From Candidatus Pantoea soli (lineage in GTDB: Bacteria; Pseudomonadota; Gammaproteobacteria; Enterobacterales; Enterobacteriaceae): DNA of 64,000 bases. Shown here one piece after another: positions 27,871 through 36,773 of this stretch (within the stretch, counting starts at the first letter, position 1; the number at the start of each line of letters is the position of its first letter). Below the pieces are notes generated by a model. It made no database searches. It was not told the DNA's origin and was given only the letters and a program-made list of their open reading frames with translations. The stretch covers positions 1,922,001 to 1,986,000 of the forward strand of contig NZ_CP032702.1 in the NCBI RefSeq assembly GCF_007833795.1, read 5' to 3'. The position numbers and the translations under genes are program-made.

Positions 27871-29460
27871 TTAAGCCACACCCAGGGCGCTTTTCACCTC
27901 ATTGGCGATTTTCTCAACCTGCGGGCCGTAAATCACCTGCACATCGTGCTCGCTGACGCGGTTGACACCATTGGCACCGGTGGTCAGCAGCGTCTGGTCT
28001 ACCACCTGCTTCATCTCCTTCACCCGTACGCGCAGGCGCGTAAAGCAGCAATCGACATCCTCTATATTCGCTTCGCCACCCAGCCCGCTGATAATGACAC
28101 GCGTGCGTTCATCGGCGGCAACCTGCTGCGGCTTCTGCACTTCCTCCGCTTCACGTCCCGGCGTTTCTACGTTCATCCGCGTGATCACAAAGCGGAACCC
28201 GTAATAATAAAGCGGCGCGTAAACCACGCCCAGCGCCAGCGTCCACCACCAGTGGGTTTTGCTGCCGCCCAGAATGCCAAACACCACCAGATCGATGGCG
28301 CCGCCCTGCACGTTACCAATCATCAGGTGCAGCATCGACATCAGCATAAAGGACAGCCCGGTCAGCAGCGCGTGCAGGATATAGAGCACCGGGGAGACGA
28401 AAATAAAGCAGAACTCCAGCGGTTCGGTAATGCCGGTGGTAAAGGAGGTCAGCGCCCCGGCCAGCACCAGCGCTTTCACCCGCTGCTTATGCTCGGGCCG
28501 GGCGGTGTGATACATCGCCAGCGCAGCCGCCGGCAAGCCAAACATCATGACCGGAATCTTGCCCTGAGCCAGAAACTGTGTCGCGCTGCGCACGGTGTCA
28601 TCGGGGATCGCGCCAGGATGGGTCAGCGAGGTATTAAAGATATTCAGCGCGCCGACAATGGTCTGGCCATCCACCACGGCCATGCCGCCGATAGGCGTAA
28701 AGCGCACGGTTTCATTCAGGATATGATGCAGGCCGGTGGGGATCAGTAAACGCTCGCCGGCGCCGAGCAGAAAAGCACCGTACTGTCCGCTCCTGCCGAT
28801 CATCTGCCCCACCCAGGCAATGCCCGCGCCCAGCGTTGGCCAAATCAGCGCCAGCAGCACGCCCACCAGCGGCAGCACCAGAATGGTCACAATCGGCACA
28901 AAACGCCGCCCGCCAAAAAAACTGATCGCCACCGGTAGCTGCTGGGTATAAAAGCGATTATGCAGCACCACCGTCATCAGCCCGGCAATGACGCCGCCCA
29001 GCACGCTCATGTTGTAGGTGAAAATGCCCAGCATCTGAATGTACTCAGCAGAGTGCATCATTGCCGTAGTCTGATCCATGCCGGCCTGCTGCAGGGCCTG
29101 TGGCGTGGTGGTCGCCGCCGTCAGCCCTTTGGCGGCCAGCGTGGCGCTGATGCCCACATTCATCGCGATATAACCAATGATGGCCGCAAACGCCGCCGTG
29201 GCCTTCTCAGCTTTTGCCAGACCGATGGCGCAGGCCACGGTGAAAAACACCGGCAGATTTGTGAACAGCGCCGCAGCCACTTTGCGAATGAAGCCGATAA
29301 TCAGCTGTGGCACCTGCATATGCGCAAAAGCATCGCCGGTCACTGCCGGGTTTTGCAACGCCGCGGCGAGCCCGAGAAATATCCCGGCGGCAGCAATCAC
29401 CGAGATGGGCATCATCAGTGCTTTGCCGAAGGCGTGAATTTGGCTGGTCAGATTCTTCAT
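27871..29460 (-). CDS. PTS permease EIICB, MalX-like (glucose/alpha-glucoside family)
   Basis: This 529-residue phosphotransferase permease has a membrane IIC domain followed by a C-terminal IIB domain. Segments LPAAALAMYHTARPE, GITEPLEFCFIFVSPVLY and HALLTGLSF resemble E. coli MalX. The phosphorylated cysteine lies in DCCFTRLRV about 70 residues from the end. No IIA domain is present, so phosphate must come from a separate IIA such as Crr. I chose the ATG at 29460, with AAGGG 7 bases upstream, over an in-frame ATG 6 bases earlier. The sugar is not known. Confidence 0.88.
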   Translation of the reverse strand: MKNLTSQIHAFGKALMMPISVIAAAGIFLGLAAALQNPAVTGDAFAHMQVPQLIIGFIRKVAAALFTNLPVFFTVACAIGLAKAEKATAAFAAIIGYIAMNVGISATLAAKGLTAATTTPQALQQAGMDQTTAMMHSAEYIQMLGIFTYNMSVLGGVIAGLMTVVLHNRFYTQQLPVAISFFGGRRFVPIVTILVLPLVGVLLALIWPTLGAGIAWVGQMIGRSGQYGAFLLGAGERLLIPTGLHHILNETVRFTPIGGMAVVDGQTIVGALNIFNTSLTHPGAIPDDTVRSATQFLAQGKIPVMMFGLPAAALAMYHTARPEHKQRVKALVLAGALTSFTTGITEPLEFCFIFVSPVLYILHALLTGLSFMLMSMLHLMIGNVQGGAIDLVVFGILGGSKTHWWWTLALGVVYAPLYYYGFRFVITRMNVETPGREAEEVQKPQQVAADERTRVIISGLGGEANIEDVDCCFTRLRVRVKEMKQVVDQTLLTTGANGVNRVSEHDVQVIYGPQVEKIANEVKSALGVA

Positions 29461-29579
29461 GCGCATGCCCTTTCAGAGACTGAAAGAGCAAGTATTAGCC
29501 AGTAATGCGCCGGGCACGCAGTGCCGGGTCCGCAGCGGCCGACAAACTTTGATGTGCGTCACGCTTTCTCGCTGCGCAG

Positions 29580-29600
29580 GCGATAAACGCCAGCTATCGC
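29580..29600. promoter_or_regulatory. Candidate LysR-type operator between PTS and ydeP
   Basis: GCGATA-N9-TATCGC is a perfect dyad containing T-N11-A, the usual LysR recognition layout. It lies in the 246-base divergent region, and a LysR gene is part of this block. Binding is inferred, not shown. Confidence 0.4.
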
Positions 29601-29706
29601 ACCATTAAGTCAATCAATTAGACAACCTTTGCCGTCAGTCGCACACTTCTCCACAACAGAAGTCATATTCTGATAACAATTCATAAACAATAAGCCTGCG
29701 ATAACA

Positions 29707-32016
29707 ATGAAATTTAAACGTAAAATTCAGCCGTACCGCGCCGCTGCTGGCGGCTGGGGCTCACTGGAAGCCACTACCCGTTTCGTTCTCGACAGCAAAG
29801 CTGCCCTGAAAAATATGCGCAACCTGATGCGCATGAACAAAGCACGCGGCTTTGACTGCCCCGGCTGCGCCTGGGGTGATGACAATAAAAGTACCTTCAG
29901 TTTCTGTGAAAACGGCGCCAAAGCGGTAACCTGGGAAGCCACCCGCCGCGTGGTGGAACCCGCCTTCTTTGCACAGCACAGCGTGACGACGCTTTATCAG
30001 CAGAGCGACTACTTCCTGGAGTATCAGGGCCGCCTTACCCATCCGATGCGCTATAACAGCGAAACCGATCACTATGAGCCGATCAGCTGGGACGACGCTT
30101 TTGCGCTGATTGCGCAGCATCTGCAGGCGATGGAGCATCCGAATCAGCTGGAGCTCTATACCTCCGGCCGTGCCAGTAATGAAGCTTCCTGGCTCTATCA
30201 GCTGTTTGGCCGCGTGATGGGTACCAACAACTTTCCGGACTGCTCTAACATGTGCCACGAAGCCAGCGGCACCGGCCTGAAACGCAGTATTGGCGTGGGC
30301 AAAGGCACCATCCGGCTTGATGATTTTGACCATGCGGACGCGATCTTTGTACTGGGCCAGAACCCCGGCACTAACCATCCGCGCATGCTGCACAGCCTGC
30401 GCCATGCCGCCGATCACGGCGCAAAAATTGTCACCTTCAATACCCTGCGCGAGCGCGGGCTGGAACGCTTTGCCGATCCGCAAAAACCGCTGGAAGTGGT
30501 CACCTCGATGGCCGGCACCATCAGTTCGGCCTATTATCAGCCCAACCTCGGTGGCGATATGGCGGCCGTGCGTGGCATGGTTAAGGCGCTGCTGGAAGAG
30601 CAACGCCAGCGCCTCGCCCGCGGCGAGAAAGGTATCTTCGACCAGGCCTTTATTGATGCGCATACGCAGGGCGTGGAAAACTACCTGACGGCCGTGGACA
30701 ACACGCGCTGGGACCAGATTGTGCAGCAGTCCGGCCTGAGTGAAGCGCAGATCCGGGAAGCAGCAGCAATTTACCTCAGCGCAGAGCGCGTCATCATCAC
30801 CTGGGCGATGGGCATTACGCAGCACAAGCATTCGGTGGACACGGTACGCGAAATCGTCAACCTGCAGCTGCTGTTCGGCCAGCTGGGCAAAAAAGGTGCC
30901 GGCCTCTGCCCGGTGCGCGGCCACAGTAACGTTCAGGGCAACCGCACCATGGGCATTGATGAAAAGCCGGGCAAGCCGTTCCTTGATGCGCTGGGCGCGC
31001 GCTTTGATTTCGAACCGCCGCGCGAACATGGTCATAACACGGTGGAAGCGCTCAACGCCATGCTGCGTGATGAAGTGAAGGTGCTGATTGCGCTGGGCGG
31101 CAACCTTGCCGCCGCTGCGCCGGACTCCCCGATTACGGAAGAAGCGCTGCAGCGCTGTGGCCTCACCGTGCACATCAGCACCAAGCTCAACCGCAGCCAT
31201 CTGGTGCCCGGTCACGAAGGGCTGATCCTGCCAACGCTGGGCCGTACCGAGCGCGATCGTCAGGCAAGCGGCAACCAGTTTGTGACGGTGGAAGACTCGT
31301 TCAGCATGGTGCACGCTTCGGAAGGCGTTGGCATTCCGCTGGCAGAGACGCAGCGCTCCGAAACCGCGATTGTCGCCGGTATCGCGCACGCCACACTGGG
31401 CAGCGATCGTATCGACTGGCTGGGCATGGCCGCCGATTACAACGTTATTCGCGATCACATCGCCGCCACGATTCCGGGCTTTGCGGACTTCAACGCGAAG
31501 TGCGATATTCCCGGCGGATTCTATCTGGGTAACGCGGCGGCCGAGCTGCGCTTTAACACACCATCTAAGCAGGCGGAATTCAGCGCCGCAGCCCTGCCGA
31601 CGTCCCTGTTCCCGCAGCTGGACAGCGCCACCGCGGTGCCGTTTACGCTGCAGACGCTGCGCTCGCATGACCAGTACAACACCACGATTTACGGCCTCGA
31701 TGACCGTTACCGCGGGGTTTATGGCCAGCGCGAAGTGGTGTTTATCCACCCGGACGATATGGCTGCGCTGGGCTTCAGCGAAGGTCAGCAGGTTGATATC
31801 GAAACCCTGTGGAATGACGGTCTGACGCGTCGCGTCAGCGGCTTCAAACTGGTGCCGTATAATATTCCGCGCGGTAACCTGGCGGCCTATTATCCGGAGA
31901 CCAACCCGCTGGTGCCGCTCTCCAGCTACGGTGACGGCAGCGGTACACCTACTTCAAAATCTGTGCCGGTAAAACTGACGCTCAGCGCCGCCATGCCGAC
32001 CCAGCGTATCGCCTGA
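29707..32016 (+). CDS. ydeP: Molybdopterin oxidoreductase YdeP (FdhF/YdeP family)
   Basis: This 769-residue protein of the formate dehydrogenase alpha-like, molybdopterin-binding family is close to the 759 residues of E. coli YdeP, which is linked to acid resistance. The N-terminal FDCPGCAWGDD has a reduced cysteine motif, and the central TNNFPDCSNMCHEASG and LGQNPGTNHPRM match the cofactor domain. The C-terminal dinucleotide-binding domain ends near SYGDGSGTPTSKSVPV. The substrate is unknown. No Tat signal is seen, so it is cytoplasmic. The ribosome site is weak. Confidence 0.88.
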   Translation: MKFKRKIQPYRAAAGGWGSLEATTRFVLDSKAALKNMRNLMRMNKARGFDCPGCAWGDDNKSTFSFCENGAKAVTWEATRRVVEPAFFAQHSVTTLYQQSDYFLEYQGRLTHPMRYNSETDHYEPISWDDAFALIAQHLQAMEHPNQLELYTSGRASNEASWLYQLFGRVMGTNNFPDCSNMCHEASGTGLKRSIGVGKGTIRLDDFDHADAIFVLGQNPGTNHPRMLHSLRHAADHGAKIVTFNTLRERGLERFADPQKPLEVVTSMAGTISSAYYQPNLGGDMAAVRGMVKALLEEQRQRLARGEKGIFDQAFIDAHTQGVENYLTAVDNTRWDQIVQQSGLSEAQIREAAAIYLSAERVIITWAMGITQHKHSVDTVREIVNLQLLFGQLGKKGAGLCPVRGHSNVQGNRTMGIDEKPGKPFLDALGARFDFEPPREHGHNTVEALNAMLRDEVKVLIALGGNLAAAAPDSPITEEALQRCGLTVHISTKLNRSHLVPGHEGLILPTLGRTERDRQASGNQFVTVEDSFSMVHASEGVGIPLAETQRSETAIVAGIAHATLGSDRIDWLGMAADYNVIRDHIAATIPGFADFNAKCDIPGGFYLGNAAAELRFNTPSKQAEFSAAALPTSLFPQLDSATAVPFTLQTLRSHDQYNTTIYGLDDRYRGVYGQREVVFIHPDDMAALGFSEGQQVDIETLWNDGLTRRVSGFKLVPYNIPRGNLAAYYPETNPLVPLSSYGDGSGTPTSKSVPVKLTLSAAMPTQRIA

Positions 32017-32036
32017 TCGCCACGACACCCGCAATG

Positions 32037-32060
32037 AAAAGCCGCGCAATGCGGCTTTTT
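32037..32060 (+). terminator. ydeP terminator
   Basis: AAAAGCCGC-GCAAT-GCGGCTTTTT lies 20 bases past the ydeP stop, with a T5 run. Confidence 0.85.
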
Positions 32061-32139
32061 CGCCTGTTTTGGCCTTGCCGCGCGCACCTGAATCGCGTAA
32101 AACTGTCCACCGCTCTTAGGCCACGAAACTAAATACATT

Positions 32140-34074
32140 ATGTTCCAGGATAACCCGCTGCTCGCGCAGCTGAAAGAGAAGCTTCACGCGCAGACGCCGC
32201 GCGCCGAAGGTGTAGTAAAAGGCACGGAAAAAGGCTTTGGCTTCCTCGAAGTTGATGCTCAGAAAAGCTACTTCATCCCGCCGCCGCAGATGAAAAAAGT
32301 GATGCACGGTGACCGTATTTCTGCGGTAATCCACACCGATAAAGATCGCGAGAGCGCGGAGCCGGAAGCCCTGATTGAGCCGTTCCTGACGCGCTTTGTC
32401 GGCCGCGTGCAGAAGAAAGATGACCGTCTTTCTATCGTACCGGATCATCCTTTGCTGAAAGACGCCATTCAGTGCCGCGCGGTGCGTGGACTGACGCACG
32501 ATTTCCAGAACGGCGACTGGGCCGTTGCTGAAATGCGCCGCCATCCGCTGAAAGGCGACCGCGGCTTTTATGCTGAACTCACCGAATTCATTGTCACCGC
32601 AGATGACCATCTTGCGCCGTGGTGGGTCACGCTCTCCCGCCATAACCTGGAGCGCGAAGCGCCCGAAGTCGGCTTTGGCGAGATGCTGGACGAACAGCTG
32701 CAGCGTGAAGACCTCACCGCGCTGAACTTCGTGACCATCGACAGCGCCAGCACCGAAGATATGGATGATGCGCTGTATGTGGAAGAGACCGCGGAAGGCA
32801 ATCTGCTGCTGACCATCGCCATTGCCGATCCCACCGCTTATGTCGCGGAAGGCAGCGAGCTGGACAAGCTGGCCGCCCGCCGTGCCTTCACCAACTATCT
32901 GCCAGGCTTCAACATTCCGATGCTGCCACGCGCGCTGTCAGACGATGTCTGCTCGCTGCGTCCAAACGTAAAACGTCCGGCGCTGGCGTGTCGCGTGACC
33001 GTGCTGGCCGATGGCAGCCTGGCGGACGACGTGCACTTCTTCGCGGCGTGGATCGAATCCAAAGCCAAGCTGGTGTACGACGAAGTGTCTGACTGGCTGG
33101 AAAACAGCGGCAGCTGGCAGCCGGAAAGCGACGCCATCGCGCAGCAGATTCGCCTGCTGCATCGCCTGTGCCTGGCGCGCGGTGAATGGCGCCAGACCCA
33201 TGCGCTGGTGTTTAAAGATCGCCCGGACTACCGCTTCGTGCTGGGTGAGAAAGGTGAAGTGCTGGATATTATTGCCGAGCCGCGCCGCATCGCCAACCGT
33301 ATCGTGGAAGAGGCGATGATTCTGGCTAACGTCTGTGCGGCAAACGTGCTGCAGCAGAAGCTGGGCTTTGGCATTTATAACCTGCACACCGGCTTTGATC
33401 TGGCCAACGCTGAGCAAGCTGCCGGCGTGCTGGCGGGCCACGGCATTACCGTGGATCCGCAGGCAATCACCACGCTGGAAGGTTTCCGCCAGCTGCGTCG
33501 CGAGCTGGATGCCCAGCCAACGCAGTATCTGGACAGCCGCATCCGTCGCTTCCAGAGCTTTGCGGAGATCAGCACCGAGCCCGGCCCGCACTTTGGCCTG
33601 GGGCTGGAGGCATACGCCACCTGGACTTCGCCTATCCGTAAATTCGGCGACATGATCAACCATCGTCTGCTCAAGGCGATTGTGCGCGGTGAAAGCATTG
33701 CGCGTCCGCAGGATGAGGTGACGGTCACCATGGGCGAACGCCGTCGTCTGAACCGCATGGCGGAACGTGACGTGGGCGACTGGCTCTATGCACGCTTCCT
33801 TGCCCCCTTTGCCGGTACCGATCGCAAATTCAGCGCAGAGATCATCGATGTCTCACGCGGCGGAATGCGCGTGCGCCTGCAGGAAAACGGCGCGGTTGCC
33901 TTTATCCCTGCCCCGTTCATTCACGCCGTGCGCGACGAACTGGTGTGCTCCCAGGAAAACGGCACTGTGCAGATCAAAGGTGAAGTCGCTTATCGCGTCA
34001 CCGATATCATTGACGTGACCATCGCCGAAGTGCGTATGGAAACGCGCAGCGTGGTGGCCCGCCCCGCCGCCTGA
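32140..34074 (+). CDS. rnb: Exoribonuclease II (RNase II)
   Basis: RNase II degrades single-stranded RNA 3' to 5', releasing nucleotide monophosphates. The 644 residues equal E. coli. Two N-terminal cold-shock domains lead to the RNB domain, with metal-binding aspartates in [14 protein letters not shown] near 200-212 and the [12 protein letters not shown] region, and a C-terminal S1 domain. The ribosome site before the ATG is weak, as there is only an A-rich stretch. Confidence 0.98.
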   Translation: MFQDNPLLAQLKEKLHAQTPRAEGVVKGTEKGFGFLEVDAQKSYFIPPPQMKKVMHGDRISAVIHTDKDRESAEPEALIEPFLTRFVGRVQKKDDRLSIVPDHPLLKDAIQCRAVRGLTHDFQNGDWAVAEMRRHPLKGDRGFYAELTEFIVTADDHLAPWWVTLSRHNLEREAPEVGFGEMLDEQLQREDLTALNFVTIDSASTEDMDDALYVEETAEGNLLLTIAIADPTAYVAEGSELDKLAARRAFTNYLPGFNIPMLPRALSDDVCSLRPNVKRPALACRVTVLADGSLADDVHFFAAWIESKAKLVYDEVSDWLENSGSWQPESDAIAQQIRLLHRLCLARGEWRQTHALVFKDRPDYRFVLGEKGEVLDIIAEPRRIANRIVEEAMILANVCAANVLQQKLGFGIYNLHTGFDLANAEQAAGVLAGHGITVDPQAITTLEGFRQLRRELDAQPTQYLDSRIRRFQSFAEISTEPGPHFGLGLEAYATWTSPIRKFGDMINHRLLKAIVRGESIARPQDEVTVTMGERRRLNRMAERDVGDWLYARFLAPFAGTDRKFSAEIIDVSRGGMRVRLQENGAVAFIPAPFIHAVRDELVCSQENGTVQIKGEVAYRVTDIIDVTIAEVRMETRSVVARPAA

Positions 34075-34086
34075 GCATGAAAAACC

Positions 34087-34116
34087 GCGGGATAACAGCC
34101 GTTATCCCGCATTTCT
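34087..34116 (+). terminator. rnb terminator
   Basis: Perfect 10-bp arms GCGGGATAAC/GTTATCCCGC with loop AGCC are followed by ATTTCTCTT. Confidence 0.7.
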
Positions 34117-34262
34117 CTTCCGCCCCTTCCCGTCACTGTTAAATTTGCTTCCCGCTTCACACTTCTGCTGCGATTACCTTCCGTTAACATTCCATTACAT
34201 TACTTTTAACTTGTTGTATTCCGATCGCTTTTTTCTTTCCGATCCCTGCAAGGAGTGAATTC

Positions 34263-36329
34263 ATGAACAACGTCAAAACCGGATTGATCTGGTTAGTTGT
34301 GGCGTTAATGGGTGCGGGTGCGTTTGCCATGCTGGCGCTCAGTCGTGGCGAGCACGTCAACGCCGTCTGGCTGGTGATTGCGTCCGTTGCCTGCTACAGC
34401 ATTGCTTATCGCTTTTACAGCCTGTTTATCGCAAAGCGCATTTTTGAACTGGATGACAATCGCCGGACGCCGGCGGAGCGCCTGAATGACGGGCTGGATT
34501 ACGTTCCGACCAACAAATGGGTGCTATTCGGCCACCATTTTGCCGCGATTGCCGGCGCTGGCCCGCTGGTCGGCCCGATTCTGGCGGCGCAGATGGGCTT
34601 CCTGCCCGGCACGCTGTGGATTCTCATCGGCGTGATGCTGGCAGGTGCGGTGCAGGATTTTCTGGTGCTGTTTATCTCCACCCGCCGCGATGGCCGCTCG
34701 CTGGGAGAAATGGCGCGACAGGAGCTGGGATCGTTTGCCGGTGTCGTCACGATGCTGGGCGCGCTGGGCGTGATGATCATTATTCTCTCGGCGCTGGCGC
34801 TGGTGGTAGTGAAAGCGCTGGCTAACAGCCCGTGGGGCCTGTTCACCATTGCCGCCACCATTCCGATTGCGCTGTTTATGGGCGTCTATATGCGCTTTCT
34901 GCGTCCCGGTAAAATTGCCGAAGTTTCCGCGATTGGCTTTGTGCTGATGATGGCCGCGATTATCTACGGCGGCAATGTGGCTGCCGATCCTTACTGGGGC
35001 CCTTTCTTTACCCTGAAAGGCACGGAACTGACCTGGGTGCTGGTGATTTACGGCTTTGTGGCGTCGTCGCTGCCGGTCTGGCTGCTGCTGGCCCCGCGCG
35101 ACTATCTCTCCACCTTTTTAAAAATAGGCGTGATCATCGGCCTGGCGATTGGCATTGTGTTTGCCATGCCGGAGCTGAAGATGCCAGCGGTGACCAAATT
35201 TATTGATGGCACCGGTCCGGTATTTGCCGGTTCGCTATTCCCGTTCCTGTTTATCACCATCGCCTGCGGCGCGATTTCCGGTTTTCACGCGCTGGTTTCC
35301 AGCGGCACCACGCCCAAACTGGTGGAGCGTGAAAGCCACATCCGCTTCATCGGCTACGGCGCGATGCTGATGGAATCCTTTGTCGCCATCATGGCGCTGA
35401 TCTGCGCCTCGGTGCTCGATCCCGGCGTCTACTTTGCGCTGAACGCGCCGGCCGCGCTGATTGGCACCAGCGTGGAAAATGCGTCACAGGTGATCAATGG
35501 CTGGGGCTTTGTGGTGACGCCAGAGATGCTCAGCGGCATTGCCCGTGAAGTGGGTGAAAGCACGATCCTTTCCCGCGCCGGCGGCGCCCCAACCTTTGCC
35601 GTTGGCATGGCGCATATCATCACCGAGGTGTTTAACAGCCGCGCCATGATGGCGTTCTGGTATCACTTTGCCATTCTGTTTGAAGCGCTGTTTATTCTGA
35701 CCGCCGTCGATGCCGGCACCCGCGCCTGCCGTTTTATGGTGCAGGACCTGGCAGGCACTGTCGTGCCGTCACTGGCGAACAACCGCTCCTGGCTGGGTAA
35801 TATGGCGGGGACCACCGTTGCGGTGGCCGGCTGGGGCTTCTTTGTTTATCAGGGCGTGGTCGACCCGCTCGGCGGCATTAACACCCTGTGGCCACTGTTT
35901 GGTATCGGCAACCAGATGCTGGCCTCAATGGCGCTGATCCTCGGCACGGTGGTGCTGTTCAAAATGAAAAAGCAGCGTTATGCCTGGGTCACCATTCTGC
36001 CTACTGCCTGGCTGTTTATCACCTCCATGACCGCCGGCTGGCAGAAGATCTTTCATGAAAAACCGGCGATCGGATTCCTGGCGCAGGCGGCAAAATTCCG
36101 CAAAGGGATTGATGAAGGCGTGATTATCGCGCCGGCGAAAACCCTGGCTGACATGCAAACCATTGTGTTCAGTAATCAGATTAACGCGGCCCTGTGCGGT
36201 TTCTTTATGCTGGTCGCCGTCACCATGCTGATTGCCGCTTTCTTTGTGATCCGCCGCGCGCTGCGCAGCCAGGTACCGACCACCCATGAATCTGCCGTCT
36301 CACTGCGCCAGGAGGTGCGAAATGTCTGA
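34263..36329 (+). CDS. CstA-family carbon starvation / pyruvate permease
   Basis: This 688-residue polytopic protein of the CstA/BtsT family has about 16-18 hydrophobic segments and the family core GHHFAAIAGAGPLVGPILAA near residue 80. It is nearer to CstA (peptide and pyruvate uptake in starvation) than to BtsT by segments such as AFWYHFAILFEALFILTAVD and QGVVDPLGGINTLWPLFGI. A strong AAGGAG precedes the ATG. It lies between rnb and rpfR, where E. coli has nothing, and is coupled to a YbdD-type gene. Confidence 0.9.
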   Translation: MNNVKTGLIWLVVALMGAGAFAMLALSRGEHVNAVWLVIASVACYSIAYRFYSLFIAKRIFELDDNRRTPAERLNDGLDYVPTNKWVLFGHHFAAIAGAGPLVGPILAAQMGFLPGTLWILIGVMLAGAVQDFLVLFISTRRDGRSLGEMARQELGSFAGVVTMLGALGVMIIILSALALVVVKALANSPWGLFTIAATIPIALFMGVYMRFLRPGKIAEVSAIGFVLMMAAIIYGGNVAADPYWGPFFTLKGTELTWVLVIYGFVASSLPVWLLLAPRDYLSTFLKIGVIIGLAIGIVFAMPELKMPAVTKFIDGTGPVFAGSLFPFLFITIACGAISGFHALVSSGTTPKLVERESHIRFIGYGAMLMESFVAIMALICASVLDPGVYFALNAPAALIGTSVENASQVINGWGFVVTPEMLSGIAREVGESTILSRAGGAPTFAVGMAHIITEVFNSRAMMAFWYHFAILFEALFILTAVDAGTRACRFMVQDLAGTVVPSLANNRSWLGNMAGTTVAVAGWGFFVYQGVVDPLGGINTLWPLFGIGNQMLASMALILGTVVLFKMKKQRYAWVTILPTAWLFITSMTAGWQKIFHEKPAIGFLAQAAKFRKGIDEGVIIAPAKTLADMQTIVFSNQINAALCGFFMLVAVTMLIAAFFVIRRALRSQVPTTHESAVSLRQEVRNV

Positions 36330-36618
36330 GTCCATCCGCGGCTGGAAAAAACCGCAGGGGCGCTGGCATATCCAGCGCTGCTTACCGATTGGCGCTGCCG
36401 TTACCCCACCGCCGCGCCGCCGCTGGCAGCAAATCTGGCACGGTTTACAGCAAAGTTTCCGGTTAATGGTTGGCGTGCACGACTATCAAACTTATCTGAA
36501 GCATATGCGCGAGAAGCACCCGCTGCAGACGCCGATGGATGAGCGCACCTTTCACCGCTACTGCCTTGACGCCCGCTTCCCCAGTCAGGCAGGAAAACTC
36601 GGCAAATGTCCCTGCTGA
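36322..36618 (+). CDS. YbdD/YjiX-family protein, N-terminally extended
   Basis: This 98-residue protein has the conserved YbdD pattern from residue 35 on (WQQIWHGLQQSFRLMVGVHD, HMREKHPLQTPM, DARF) and ends in KCPC, where E. coli YbdD ends in CC. Small proteins of this family are cotranscribed with CstA or BtsT permeases and probably assist them. The start has GGAGG inside the end of the permease gene and overlaps it by 8 bases. An extra basic stretch of about 30 residues precedes the usual start; no alternative ATG exists inside. Confidence 0.85.
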   Translation: MSESIRGWKKPQGRWHIQRCLPIGAAVTPPPRRRWQQIWHGLQQSFRLMVGVHDYQTYLKHMREKHPLQTPMDERTFHRYCLDARFPSQAGKLGKCPC

Positions 36619-36626
36619 ACCTTCAG

Positions 36627-36648
36627 GCCCCGCTTTTCGGGGCTTTTT
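36627..36648 (+). terminator. Terminator of the cstA-like operon
   Basis: GCCCCG/CGGGGC arms with a 5-base loop and T5, 8 bases after the stop. Confidence 0.85.
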
Positions 36649-36773
36649 CGTGCCATTCTTTATTAAAAACAAAAATATATTCATTTTGCGTCTTGTGCTA
36701 ATGCGGGAGGTTGAATACTGTTGCTAAAATAATGAGATACCGCCAGCAGAGCATTCCTCCGGAGGAAGTTTCC

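Noticed and set aside
29550..29565. TGTGCGTCAC near ydeP as a CRP site
   Set aside because: The half-sites are separated by 2 bases instead of the required 6.
29761..31749. A 662-codon open frame on the minus strand, antisense to ydeP
   Set aside because: It lies wholly inside the clear ydeP gene, its product matches nothing I recognise, and frames of this type arise in GC-rich codon-biased genes.
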